The position numbers and the translations under genes were made by a program. Positions 47,570 to 56,611 of a DNA stretch of 64,000 nt are shown here, one piece after another. Origin of the DNA: Pantoea eucalypti (GTDB taxonomy: Bacteria; Pseudomonadota; Gammaproteobacteria; Enterobacterales; Enterobacteriaceae); assembly GCF_009646115.1 (NCBI RefSeq), contig NZ_CP045720.1, forward strand, positions 2,356,001 to 2,420,000, written 5' to 3'. The notes under the pieces were generated by a model, which ran no database searches, was not told the origin of the DNA, and worked only from the letters and a program-made list of their open reading frames with translations. How positions within the stretch are numbered: position 1 is the first letter of the stretch; every line of letters begins with the position of its first letter.

Positions 47570-48286
47570 TCACTCCCACTTACCATCCTGCTGTGCGAGT
47601 GTTTTATTTCCCTGCATTACCTTCAGCACAAGCGGATTAAAGCTCACAATATAATCTACGGTACCATTTGTGAAAATCATTCCTTCCGCTTTTGTTGCAT
47701 TAACAGGTTGCGTGGTTTTACCTTCAAGAGTAATTTGCTTCCCATCTTTATTTCTGAGCCCAAAGTATTTAATTTTATCACATACTGTATAAAACTCTCC
47801 GCAACCATTGACTAAGGTAATAGTGAAATCAGATGTTGAAAAAACTTTCATCTTCGATTTTAAATTTCTCTGATTAACTTCTTTATCGAGTGTATAAGTT
47901 TTTGGTGCATAAAACTCGCCATTCTCAGGGTCTTTGATTAATTTCCATAAAACTTTATTATCTTTAAATTCTAACTTTGCTTTACCCTTCACCCCGCCAA
48001 ATGAAGAATCAAATTCAATCAAAGCATTTTTATCATTTGCAGTGCCTTTGATGTTGATGTCATTATCATCAGGGCAATCTATTTTGTTCCCGCCTCTGAT
48101 AACATAACAATAACTACCCATTATGTTATTATTATTCTGTTTTAATTTTAATGTTAACGTTGAATATAACGACCCATTATCATTTTTTTCCTGCCCACTC
48201 CACTGGCCGGTAAAGTGTTCAGAAGCAAACAAGGATAATGAAGATGTTGACAATAAAACCGCAATGCTAAATCCAACTTTTTTCAT
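47570..48286 (-). CDS. Exported two-domain protein with shared C-terminal domain (1)
   Basis: The 238-residue protein has a signal peptide (1-22), an N-terminal beta-rich domain (24-115; HFTGQWSGQEKNDNG, with possible disulfide Cys60-Cys71) and a C-terminal domain at 152-238 (DFTITLVNGCGEFYTVCDK, YFGLRNKDGKQITLEGK, TLAQQDGKWE). The latter is related to residues 171-258 of the neighbour at 48484. A periplasmic immunity role against a wall-acting effector is plausible given the glucosaminidase relic nearby, but unproven. Confidence 0.75.
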   Translation of the reverse strand: MKKVGFSIAVLLSTSSLSLFASEHFTGQWSGQEKNDNGSLYSTLTLKLKQNNNNIMGSYCYVIRGGNKIDCPDDNDINIKGTANDKNALIEFDSSFGGVKGKAKLEFKDNKVLWKLIKDPENGEFYAPKTYTLDKEVNQRNLKSKMKVFSTSDFTITLVNGCGEFYTVCDKIKYFGLRNKDGKQITLEGKTTQPVNATKAEGMIFTNGTVDYIVSFNPLVLKVMQGNKTLAQQDGKWE

Positions 48287-48483
48287 TTAATTAACCTTGA
48301 AATTTCAGATGCTAATTAACCCTGTTCTTCCAGCTGTTGATATAAAGCTAATAAATAACTACAACTGAAAGCAGCAAGATTAATCAAACCATATTTATTT
48401 TTAATGATATTTTATTTACATGTGCTGTGAATAATCCCGTGCAATAGTGCGCATACATGAAACACCATCACGCAAAAATTTAA

Positions 48484-49272
48484 CTACTCGGAAATATCCA
48501 TCCACTTCCCGCCTTCAGACAGCACGATTTTATTATTAACGACAACCGTAAGATTACTCATTACATTGTTGATAATGTATGTTGCATCATTATTACGGAA
48601 TTTATAACTCAGTACCGGGCAGAATGCTTGACCACAATCACTTTTCATGGCTTTGCCTTTTAATCTGACAAGTGCCCCATCCGATTTTCTTACACCCTCA
48701 TAACTAACGTCATTACACTTCGAACCCACAGCGCAGAGTGACGTTATTCTTATTTTGAATTTTGCCGTCTCGAAAAATCCCTCACTATTACTTTGCATTT
48801 CTTTTTTGTTTTTTGCGCGAGTAACTGATTGTTCTTTATCAAAACGCTTTACCCAACTCGCAATATCTTCCTGCATTTTACTACTTGCACGATCATTGCT
48901 TACATAATGTATATTATTATCTTCAGGCAACATCCATGCAGCATAGACTTTACCGTCAGGCTGTATAACAAATGCTGAAGCCTGCACTAAATAAAGATCC
49001 TTTAACCAGCCCTCAACGAATATACCACCACTCTCTGTTTTGTGAGGCTCGCCAAAAACATCAAAATTCTGGCTGAAGTTAATGTACTCACTACCTAGCA
49101 CAGACTTCAAACTGGAAACGACTTTCTGGTTATTAAAAACATTTGAAACACTATTCAGATTATTATACTGAGAATAAAGCGTCTGGGTATCCGATGCTGT
49201 TGCAACACCTATTGAGCAACCTGTAACAAAAACCAAAAAAAATAACCTAATAAATAAATTCATTGTATTCAT
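48484..49272 (-). CDS. Exported lipoprotein with shared C-terminal domain (2)
   Basis: The 262-residue protein has a lipobox VTGC with Cys19. The N-terminal domain (28-140) contains GIFVEGWLKDLYLVQASAFV. The C-terminal domain (171-258; KFKIRITSLCAVGSKCND, YEGVRKSDGALVRLKGK, IVLSEGGKWMDI) shares pattern and paired cysteines with the protein at 47570. An outer-membrane-anchored immunity protein is one possibility. Confidence 0.75.
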   Translation of the reverse strand: MNTMNLFIRLFFLVFVTGCSIGVATASDTQTLYSQYNNLNSVSNVFNNQKVVSSLKSVLGSEYINFSQNFDVFGEPHKTESGGIFVEGWLKDLYLVQASAFVIQPDGKVYAAWMLPEDNNIHYVSNDRASSKMQEDIASWVKRFDKEQSVTRAKNKKEMQSNSEGFFETAKFKIRITSLCAVGSKCNDVSYEGVRKSDGALVRLKGKAMKSDCGQAFCPVLSYKFRNNDATYIINNVMSNLTVVVNNKIVLSEGGKWMDISE

Positions 49273-49444
49273 CTGAAACCTTTAACAATTCTGCAGCTTC
49301 ATTAGTATATCGTCTGGTCAGGCCATTTGAATGATTCTCAGACGCGAACAGGAATTCTATGGCTTTACTGATAGTCTGTTTATAACAAGATCCCTGTAAG
49401 CCCGCGCCCAGTTTCTAGCTATCCTCGTTCAGGTTTAAAACTAA

Positions 49445-49786
49445 TCAGCCAGGATTATTGTAGTCAGGAGCTAAGCCCTTGTGCGTTTCAATCAGTCTGT
49501 TTTTTTTAACCCACCCCATAATTTGATCATCGTTGTTTGAGAGGTACATGACGCGGTAAAATCCATTCAGTTCAACGTAAGCATAAAGATGATCATTGGG
49601 TATAACAAAAATTCCTTTCAACAAACATTTTTCATCAGGCGCTGAATAAAACAGCAAATGCCCTTTCCCTCCAACTTTATATAAATTATCGGTATTATCA
49701 AGCTGAACCCCATTAGTAATACCTGACTTATCTAACTTTTCGCAAAAATCATTAGCTAAAACTGACAGGGGAAAAACAATCATCAA
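49445..49786 (-). CDS. Small exported protein (candidate periplasmic immunity)
   Basis: About 113 residues. The N-terminus is a signal peptide (MIVFPLSVLA, cleaved before NDFCEK), read from TTG 49786; the hydrophobic region extends upstream in frame (KILTAL) without an ATG, so the start is uncertain or lost. The mature part has an SH3-like feel (KGHLLFYSAPDEKCLLKGIF, GWVKKNRLIE). It sits 16 bp after a glucosaminidase relic, as an immunity gene would. Confidence 0.6.
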   Translation of the reverse strand: MMIVFPLSVLANDFCEKLDKSGITNGVQLDNTDNLYKVGGKGHLLFYSAPDEKCLLKGIFVIPNDHLYAYVELNGFYRVMYLSNNDDQIMGWVKKNRLIETHKGLAPDYNNPG

Positions 49787-49802
49787 CGCCGTTAAAATCT
49801 TA

Positions 49803-50360
49803 TCATATAAGACCTCTACCTTTCATAATTCCGATAAGTTTTTTAGCATAATCTGGATCTGTTGCATAGCCTTTCTTTTGAAGCCCCTTCGCCCATTGTA
49901 TAGGAGCTTAAGATTTAAAAAGACTGCTGCAACGCTTGTTGTCCATCAAAAATTGACCATGTTGCTCAATGCTCTCTTCAACCGACCTATAATTGGCAAA
50001 ACTGTAAACGATCTTTACTTTTTTACCCTTGATAATTTCATGAGTAACAGTTTCAGAACCAAACAACTTTGATTCCAAAGGTATTGTTACTGCCAGTATT
50101 CCTTTTCTTAACAACAGGAACCAAATCCCCCAGCTTGACTCAAGGATTAACTGAGCCATAGTAACTTCGGCCGGGACGCCTGTTTTTTTCACTAACCTTA
50201 GCTCTGCGGGATAAACTTTATCAAAGAAAGCTTATTTATTCACGGGCAACGGACGCGCTTTGCGAGCAGGGCTTCTTGCTTCAGGTGCAGCGGACGACTT
50301 AGCCGCAGCAGAGACACCCGCCTTATCATCGAACCTCAGCGCGTCAATATTAAAGTAATA
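49803..50360 (-). pseudogene. Glucosaminidase (wall-degrading T6SS effector domain) relic
   Basis: Pieces in three frames rebuild a GH73-type domain: AFFDKVYPAELRLVKKTGVP, AEVTMAQLILESSWG, then in the next frame VVKKRNTGSNNTFGIK, then VTHEIIKGKKVKIVYSFANY, SVEESIEQHGQFL, and after a stop APIQWAKGLQKKGYATDPDY. There are at least two in-frame stops and two frameshifts. A Pro/Ala/Lys-rich linker (AAPEARSPARKARPLPVNK) precedes the domain. The 5' end is cut near 50360. Confidence 0.85.
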
Positions 50361-50610
50361 AGTTATGTACCTTTGAAATAGTCAACATATGTTAATTCTT
50401 AAAATCATTACCTGCATCATTACAATAGTCGTTAAAAAACATATATCATTACCGATTTATTGAATAGAAATATTATATCCCCTCTTATATATCACCTGAC
50501 TTTTACCATTTTCATATTTATTAATAACTTGTCTCGGTTCTTTTTTCTCGTTATATTTGATATTATTTAAAGAGGCCATAACATTCTAACTACACCTAAA
50601 TGTCATAATA
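50361..50610. other. AT-rich spacer
   Basis: No gene recognised between the glucosaminidase relic and the orphan immunity gene at 50611. It is AT-rich and carries no recognisable rhs core. Confidence 0.3.
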
Positions 50611-50988
50611 TTATTTATTAAGACTTTCATCATCAAACAAACCTACAAGATAAGACGCATATCGGGCAGGTTGTGTTTCCTTGTAAGTAAAAACAACTAC
50701 TATGTTATGCAGCCCATTTGAGCATTTTGTTTTCAGCACTCTCAGTGGGCTATTTTTATATCTATATTCTTTAATTTCGCCTTCAATAAATTTCAGTCCT
50801 TTAATGCCGCCGACTATATGTGTTCTTTTTCTTTCGTCAAACACATCTAAACTTTCTGAGTTGTACAACCCAAAATAAACAATACTATCACAGCAAGGAC
50901 ATTTTACTTCCTTATCATTCTTCAACAAAGCATCTTCAAAACCATCATGAATTAATCTAATTTCACTCTGATAATTAACTATTTTCAT
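50611..50988 (-). CDS. Orphan CPCC-motif protein (candidate immunity)
   Basis: The 125-residue soluble protein (KIVNYQSEIRLIHDGFEDAL) has a possible zinc knuckle VKCPCCDSIVYFG near residues 29-41 and a beta-rich remainder ending in YASYLVGLFDDES. It has no adjacent toxin. Its N-terminal style matches other immunity proteins in this archive, so it is read as an orphan. Confidence 0.6.
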   Translation of the reverse strand: MKIVNYQSEIRLIHDGFEDALLKNDKEVKCPCCDSIVYFGLYNSESLDVFDERKRTHIVGGIKGLKFIEGEIKEYRYKNSPLRVLKTKCSNGLHNIVVVFTYKETQPARYASYLVGLFDDESLNK

Positions 50989-51084
50989 AAACCCCTCAAA
51001 AAGCTGTTTTCAGCTAATTTATCAATATTAAAAAGGTCTCATGTTGAGTTGCTTAACCCGGCTGTACAAACCAAAGAATAGCTG

Positions 51085-51290
51085 ACTCATTATCAACCGG
51101 CAATAGTTTCATTATTTCATAAGTCGAATAGATTTTTTTTAGCGTGCTACCCTCTCAAGAACAGCACCAGATCGCATTATTTTTTTCTCAAACAGCTCGT
51201 TCTGAAGATTTGTTCTTCCAGAGTTTAAAAACTGCCTAGAATGGTGTAGTTTTTCCATCCTGATAAAAGTGCAGAGTCTGATTTTTAAAA
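51085..51290 (-). pseudogene. Toxin tip B relic, copy 3
   Basis: The plus strand carries CCCTCTCAAGAACAGCACC, TCTGAAGATTTGTTC, and CCATCCTGATAAAAGTGCAG, which align with CCCTCAAGAACTGCACC, TCTGAAGAATCGTTC and CCATTCCGGTAAAAGTGCAG at 56256-56381, the 3' half of tip B. All frames are broken. It lies between the CPCC gene and immunity A copy 2. Confidence 0.75.
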
Positions 51291-51448
51291 TCTACTTTAT
51301 TTTATCTAATAATCACTGAATCATTTTAGATTGCATTTTAAAGTAAACATGTAAACAAGTTGATTTTTTATAAGAAAAATATTGCATTTTTTAATATGCA
51401 TCTTTCTTTAACTTACCCAACCTAACTATTTGTTATTATAATTTTGTT

Positions 51449-51934
51449 TTATAACCCTGCATCCCTGGTTATATATATACCATGGTTAAATGACCTTGTC
51501 TCATATGAAACTGACACGTTCCCCCAGGGAAAACCCCATCTAACGACTTCAGCTTTAATAAAATCAGGACTCCCTAGTTCAAGAGATGAGCCAAGCCATT
51601 TAGATAAGTCTCTTACTGATTCATTTAACATTTCAATGTCAGCTCGCCTATCCCAATCATTTAAAGAATGATAATATTCATTTCCTTTATCCACAAGTTG
51701 AACCATGAACGGTAAATTAAAAATTACTGGCCTTATATGAAGTTCAAACTCTTTATTATTGAAAATTATTGAGTCGATAAGATAATGATGAGGCATCAGG
51801 CTTTTTATAGAACCTGAACTTTGTAAGCTGTTGTAAAGCTCGCTTTTACAAAAAAGCTCTTCACTTATAATTTCCAAATATTTTTCATCTATGACTAATG
51901 TACCTGTAGTTGGTTCAAATTTTAACTTTTTCAT
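51449..51934 (-). CDS. Immunity protein A, copy 2 (diverged)
   Basis: The 161-residue protein shares the layout of the other A immunities (KLKFEPTTGTLVIDEKYLEI, YYHSLNDWDRRADIEMLNES, VVRWGFPWGNVSVSYETRSF, GIYI end). It is much more divergent than copies 1 and 3, as is its cognate tip. Its ATG overlaps the tip stop by four bases. Confidence 0.75.
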   Translation of the reverse strand: MKKLKFEPTTGTLVIDEKYLEIISEELFCKSELYNSLQSSGSIKSLMPHHYLIDSIIFNNKEFELHIRPVIFNLPFMVQLVDKGNEYYHSLNDWDRRADIEMLNESVRDLSKWLGSSLELGSPDFIKAEVVRWGFPWGNVSVSYETRSFNHGIYITRDAGL

Positions 51935-52351
51935 ATAGCAATAATCTTCCCTGGGATTATGAAATACCTAAATTTCTCTGGTACAAAGAACTGAAGCCCC
52001 CCACCATCACCATAAATTTTATTTACTACTGCTCTGCCATAGGCAACATTAATATCCTCGCTTACATAAAATGCTCTTAATTTTGTACGAATTGGCCAGC
52101 GTGGACCTAATTTAACTATCAAAGCCAAGTGATAACCTAACGGATTATTTCTGTATTGTCTAACAGTAGGGAATGTCACTACATATGCAGGTTTTTGGTC
52201 TGCGATAGGATAAATAGCATAGAGAATTGTACCTTTTAAAGCTTCCTGTTCTTGTAAACATCAATTTCTGGATAATCGGGATTTTTTGTTCTTTTGACTT
52301 CGTTACTTCTTTCGCAGGGTTTTTACACTTCATCACCCCCCACGGATCCAC
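51931..52351 (-). pseudogene. Displaced toxin tip A, copy 2 (frameshifted)
   Basis: GTG 52351 opens DPWGVMKCKNPAKEVTK, then the frame is lost near 52245-52255 (DVYEN... region). The continuation FPTVRQYRNNPLGYHLALIV, AFYVSEDINVAYGRAVVNK and GGGLQFFVPEKFRYFIIPG matches tip A. A small indel explains the break. The immunity gene is intact. Confidence 0.82.
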
Positions 52352-53285
52352 CCACCCTAACGCATCCGGCGCATACTGGTAGAGGTTGATCCCGCCCGAC
52401 AGCCCTATCGGATCCTGCTGGGTGAACCGTCCGCTGTCCGGGTCTTAATAACGAAACAGATTGTCGTACCGTCCGGTTGATTTGGCCCCTGGGGCCATCG
52501 CTGAAGCGATGTTCAAATTTGCTCAGGCATATTTGTACCGGTCCAGGTACTGGCCCCGCATACGCAGGTTCTGCTGAACGACAGGCAAGCTGCTGACTGG
52601 ACTCGCACAGCAGCTTGCCCCACGGGCTGTTAATGCCTTCCCAAGCTTTTTGCACTTCACCGTCAGTCAGCGGCTACGGCATTCCGTTGGCCGCATTATG
52701 GAACCAGTAAATCTCCGGGCTTTCAACACCATCAATACGGACCAGCGGCCCATAGCTCTGGCTGTCGTTGTGTACATAGGTCAGCGGAATACCGTCGTGG
52801 ATTTCCTGCAGCAGGCGGTAACCTTTGCAGACAAAGCACATCGTTACGGCATTGCCAGACGGTCTCCCCTGTAACAGTTGCTGGCTGGTTTTACTGATGC
52901 GACATCCCAACGGATCGTAACGGAAACTCACCTTTGTGCGCGGCTTTTTACGGTCCCGCGGCTCGCTGATCACTTCCGTCAGGCGATGCTCACTATCGTA
53001 GCGATAACGCCAGTGGGTCTGACCGTCATCCTTCCCGGGTGTGATAACCATGGATATCATTTTTCCAGCGGATATAGTTCACGGCGGTTATGCATGATGT
53101 CTGAACCCGTATGGGGCAATCCAATGGGTTGCCTGCATTGTCCCGTCGCAACTGCTCAAAACCTGGCTGCACGTCATTATAAGGCAACAAACAACCTGCA
53201 TTATCGTAGTTACATGATGTCTGCTGAAAAGATATCGTCGCACTCTTCAGGGTTGAGGTTGTTACCTAAATCGAAATCAAGCCAG
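52352..53285 (-). pseudogene. Displaced rhs C-terminal core fragment 3
   Basis: It matches the Rhs core with many frameshifts: KVSFRYDPLGCRISKTSQQLL, GYRLLQEIHDGIPLTYVHND, EIYWFHNAANGMP. It carries a shortened 57-bp insert at 52479-52535 and nonsense changes. The segment from about 53030 rightwards is nearly identical to that 5931 bp further right. Confidence 0.88.
52479..52535 (-). repeat. Rhs-core insert, copy 3 (57 bp, shortened)
   Basis: Same insertion point; the GGCACC dyad is missing but CATCGCTTCAGCGATG remains. Confidence 0.82.
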
Positions 53286-53402
53286 GGAAACCTGAATATC
53301 GCAGAGCTATTCTCATCATCAATACTCACCAGGGAGTAACTTACATCTGGCTTTTAGTTTCAGGCCTAAGGTTTGAGAGAAAAGTGGATGGTATGACGAG
53401 AG

Positions 53403-53424
53403 TCGCGGAATGGATATTCCGCGA
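53403..53424 (-). repeat. Hairpin downstream of partner gene, copy 2
   Basis: Perfect TCGCGGAAT-ggat-ATTCCGCGA dyad 26 bp past the partner gene stop. Confidence 0.75.
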
Positions 53425-53449
53425 TAACAGCACTACAGACCCGTATGGG

Positions 53450-54031
53450 TTATTTCATGCGACGCTGCCGGGCGACGCTGGCAAGGCGTTGTGTCCGGCA
53501 GTAAATGGCAAACAGGACGAAACCCTGCCCATTCAGTACCCAGCGAGCACCCACTAAAGCAGCGAGTGCCAGAATCAGCCACAGGCCCGAGTGGCTAGCA
53601 GTAACAACGCTGTAGCTCAGGAGTAAAACAGTCGATATAAGCAACATTGCACAGACGTAAGCCAGTCCCGCCACACCAGTTGTATGGCCCCGCGCAAGCA
53701 GGTAACTGGCCGTGAGTATCGCGCCAATAACAACAATTGAGGGAACAAAAAAACTCAACGCATGTATCTGTGGGCTCAGAGGAGGTAACGCGTGCAGAAA
53801 TGTCAGCAGATTAAATGCAAATGCAACCAGCAGCAGCATCAGCACTATTGCAACGGGGAAGCCATTTTGCCGGGGCAGCGCCTCCGAAGGCTGTTTAAAA
53901 TAGCGCTCAAGCTCTGAAGTAGATCGGGCAAGTATGGAATCATCCTGCCGTGCGATTGCCTGATCTATTTCGCGCCCCTGTTGCAGGAGTTCAGTGATAT
54001 TACGTCCAATAAGCCATGATAAAAATTGCAT
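53450..54031 (-). CDS. Four-TM partner protein, copy 2 (candidate immunity)
   Basis: The 193-residue protein is nearly identical to copies 1 and 3, with four hydrophobic helices after a soluble Gln/Arg/Glu-rich N-terminus (LLQQGREIDQAIARQD). It overlaps the only intact effector gene by one base (TAATG), so they are co-translated in near-equal amounts. A polytopic inner-membrane protein beside a hydrophobic effector is the layout of immunities against pore-forming or membrane-depolarising toxins. Confidence 0.78.
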   Translation of the reverse strand: MQFLSWLIGRNITELLQQGREIDQAIARQDDSILARSTSELERYFKQPSEALPRQNGFPVAIVLMLLLVAFAFNLLTFLHALPPLSPQIHALSFFVPSIVVIGAILTASYLLARGHTTGVAGLAYVCAMLLISTVLLLSYSVVTASHSGLWLILALAALVGARWVLNGQGFVLFAIYCRTQRLASVARQRRMK

Positions 54032-54993
54032 TAAATTACCGCCAGTGACTGGATTGTTCCCACGATGTAGCGTCCGGTGCGCGGGACGTTACCTGGAGCA
54101 GCAATGATACCACTGACAGCACTGCCAGCCACAGCCGCTGCACTGGTGACGACCTGTGCGAGTTGCTGAACAAGTTCTTTTTGCACCGGCTCTACAGGGA
54201 AACGTTTTGGATAGAGTCCTGCACGGATGGCGGCTTTGAGCTCTTTATTAGTTATACCCGGGTTTTGTGCCTTGATGATTAATTCAGTAAGCCGCGCCCT
54301 GTCCTGCCTTGGATAGTTCCTGAGCCACTCCGTAGCTTTTAAAGAAGAGACCGATTTCATCGCTCGCCATGTTGCCAGGGCTTCTTTTAATGCACCGCCC
54401 ACACTGGCAAGTGAAATAAGGTCAAGAGACGTTGAAGTGGCAACGTACCACTCCTGAGAGTCCAGCCACGCGACGTTTTCACCACCGTTTTCGACGAGAT
54501 CATAAACCCGGTAGATACCATTAATACACTGCACACCTGTTGCCGCAGCACCGGCATAACCAATGGCGACAAGCACGCCGCTACTGCCAGCCGTTATCGG
54601 CGTTGCTGAAGCACCGATAACCGCCACGCCAGCGGTGATAATCATGGCACCACAGGAAAGAACGGTCGAGGCAATCTCCGTGCCCATTGAGGTCGCGCTG
54701 ACTGCTTCACTCAGTGACTTGCCCGTATCAGACGCTGTGGCTTGCTTAGGCGTTTTGGTCACAATAAGATGTGTGACGATACCACTTTGGCCATTAGGAT
54801 GACGCTGACCAGGCCGGACAAGATAACGCTGTGCGCCATCTGCATAGATGATGCCAGCCTGATAAAACTCCCGGGTACAATCCATTGCTGCACCCAGCGC
54901 TTTGAAATCAAAATCAGGTGCCCCATAACCGGTTAGTCTCGCGATGTCATAACCCGGTAAGTTATTTTCGGGATTCATTCCTGGCAGGTTCAT
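54031..54993 (-). CDS. Putative membrane-active effector, intact copy
   Basis: The 320-residue protein starts LPGMNPENNLPGYDIARLTG after an AAGGAGATAAA ribosome-binding site, without a signal peptide. A Gly/Ala-rich hydrophobic region covers about residues 106-156, long enough for two membrane helices. A Lys/Arg-rich soluble part follows (LRNYPRQDRARLTELIIKAQ) and a second Ala/Gly hydrophobic stretch lies near 275-298. No enzyme motif is seen. Hydrophobic hairpins without a signal, a tightly coupled polytopic partner, and a setting among Rhs toxins point to a T6SS-type effector acting on membranes. It could also be a chaperone- or carrier-type accessory; no family is recognised. Confidence 0.65.
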   Translation of the reverse strand: MNLPGMNPENNLPGYDIARLTGYGAPDFDFKALGAAMDCTREFYQAGIIYADGAQRYLVRPGQRHPNGQSGIVTHLIVTKTPKQATASDTGKSLSEAVSATSMGTEIASTVLSCGAMIITAGVAVIGASATPITAGSSGVLVAIGYAGAAATGVQCINGIYRVYDLVENGGENVAWLDSQEWYVATSTSLDLISLASVGGALKEALATWRAMKSVSSLKATEWLRNYPRQDRARLTELIIKAQNPGITNKELKAAIRAGLYPKRFPVEPVQKELVQQLAQVVTSAAAVAGSAVSGIIAAPGNVPRTGRYIVGTIQSLAVI

Positions 54994-55303
54994 TTTATCT
55001 CCTTATAGGCTCAACAGGGTAAAAAGAGAGTTTTTTAGATATTGAAATGCGAAATGGAAAAACCATTGTTACCGCACCAAAACTTCATATCATTATGCAG
55101 GTGATATAATAACAAGCTTACCTTTTTTGATTGCACAAAAAAACAGCCATTCCATTACTCAACTTTGACTCAAAAGCCCTAATAGAGGACTTGCATTCCA
55201 TATAAAGAAAATATTTTAAAAATAATCATCATCTAAACATGGCAATTAAATACCCACTGTAAAGCGAAGCACAACTCGACATTCACTTGAATTAATTCAA
55301 GCA

Positions 55304-55610
55304 TCACTGCCAAAAATTAAATAACTGCTTCCAGATTTCCATCTCCTCATCTGTAGGAAGACTAAAATCACCTATAACCTTACGATAATTCATAAAACAA
55401 ACATCTATAGCCCGTATTGAAACTGTTTTATTTTTACGACTACCATCAATGATAGCGTTCATCTCCTCACGATACTCTTCATTTTTAATCCTTTTTTGGA
55501 AAAATGTTTCAAGAAAATCTAAAACCTCACTGTAGGAAAAAAATCTATCATTCTCTCTCCGGTAAAATATCGATTTTATCGAACTCTATTGCCCTATAAC
55601 CAGCATACAT
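55304..55610 (-). pseudogene. Broken immunity-like gene
   Basis: From ATG 55610: YAGYRAIEFDKIDILPERE, then a one-base frameshift near 55550-55560; the next frame continues NDRFFSYSEVLDFLETFF, RIKNEEYREEMNAIIDGSRK and GDFSLPTDEEMEIWKQLFNF to a stop at 55304. The reconstructed product would be about 102 residues, soluble and acidic, typical of immunity proteins. Its toxin is not present. Confidence 0.7.
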
Positions 55611-55901
55611 CTGTTGGATATTTACAGCACCATATCATGGATGCTGATCATACTGTAGTAAACAATGGATGTAAGATTATTTATAATTATATTTAATTTA
55701 AGAATAACAATTTCCAATCTAATTAGAATAAAGTGACAACTATCACATTCTAGTCAGTAAAAAGAAACAAAGCCAATAAAACTTAGTTAAAGCACTCTCT
55801 TATTTTACTAAGTATACAACAATATAAAAAGGTATAAGCGCAACCACAGGATTCGCCCACCTCTTTTCATTAAGGCAAAGCCATTAATACTAAAGCAAGA
55901 A
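55611..55901. other. AT-rich spacer
   Basis: About 290 bp, strongly AT-rich, no gene or relic recognised. Confidence 0.3.
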
Positions 55902-56171
55902 TTAGTTGCTATCCAAATATGCATCGACAGACTTTTCAATTTTGCTCATTACATCCGTTATTGCATGGAGGTAATCGTTATACATCTCAGCATAGCGACG
56001 CGGAAAACCTCTTAAAGGATTATTCATAATACTGTTATTCATAACTTTAACTTTAAGCAACTTCAACTCATCAATAAATACTATTAACCTCCCTTTATTT
56101 TCGCCATTCATAACTCCTTCTATGTAAGAAGATGTCTTATCTATTTCAACCAATAGTTGTTGCTTGTTCAT
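55902..56171 (-). CDS. Immunity protein B, intact copy
   Basis: The 89-residue helical protein (NKQQLLVEIDKTSSYIEGVM, RRYAEMYNDYLHAITDVMSK) begins 14 bp after the tip B stop. It is the counterpart of the gene at 44105, which also follows a tip B. Likely neutralises tip B. Confidence 0.75.
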   Translation of the reverse strand: MNKQQLLVEIDKTSSYIEGVMNGENKGRLIVFIDELKLLKVKVMNNSIMNNPLRGFPRRYAEMYNDYLHAITDVMSKIEKSVDAYLDSN

Positions 56172-56185
56172 AGTTAATTTCTCAA

Positions 56186-56611
56186 TTATAAAAATCTAAC
56201 ATCAGTTATCCAACTGACAGGATATCCGTGCGGAAGCAGTATCTGGTCCACCCCACCCTCAAGAACTGCACCAGATTTCATAATCTGCTTCTCAACTTTC
56301 CCAATCTGAAGAATCGTTCCTTTCGGGATTTTTAAAGTTGCCTCGAATTGTCTGGTATTTTTCCATTCCGGTAAAAGTGCAGCATCTATTTTCGCCTGAA
56401 TTTTATTCAGCGCCGGAGATGTACCAACAAATGAGCCATCTATTTTCGCATTACCACCAAAAACGCGATACAAGGTCACATCCTCAGTTGTTAAAACTGT
56501 TTTATATTCTCCATCTTTGAAAGAATCCCTTATCCAATCAGGTAATTCTGCCTTATCAATTTCTTTATACTTTCCTTTAAGACTACACCTACTCAAACCC
56601 CAAGGATCCAC
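56186..56611 (-). CDS. Displaced Rhs toxin tip B, intact frame
   Basis: About 141 codons from GTG 56611: [18 protein letters not shown], then [38 protein letters not shown] and a C-terminal [20 protein letters not shown]. The YR...G.FV.TSP...GG.DQ.LLP pattern is reminiscent of ADP-ribosyltransferase-fold toxins (R, S/T-S, x-E/Q), but the catalytic Glu is not clear, so the activity is left open. The frame is intact, yet the upstream core is dead because of the insert, so it is a silent donor unless translated from the GTG. Confidence 0.7.
   Translation of the reverse strand: MDPWGLSRCSLKGKYKEIDKAELPDWIRDSFKDGEYKTVLTTEDVTLYRVFGGNAKIDGSFVGTSPALNKIQAKIDAALLPEWKNTRQFEATLKIPKGTILQIGKVEKQIMKSGAVLEGGVDQILLPHGYPVSWITDVRFL

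Noticed and set aside
52650..53339. Plus-strand frames repeated at 52650-53339 and 58545-59270
   Set aside because: They repeat only because the underlying rhs core fragments are duplicated; they are antisense to those relics.
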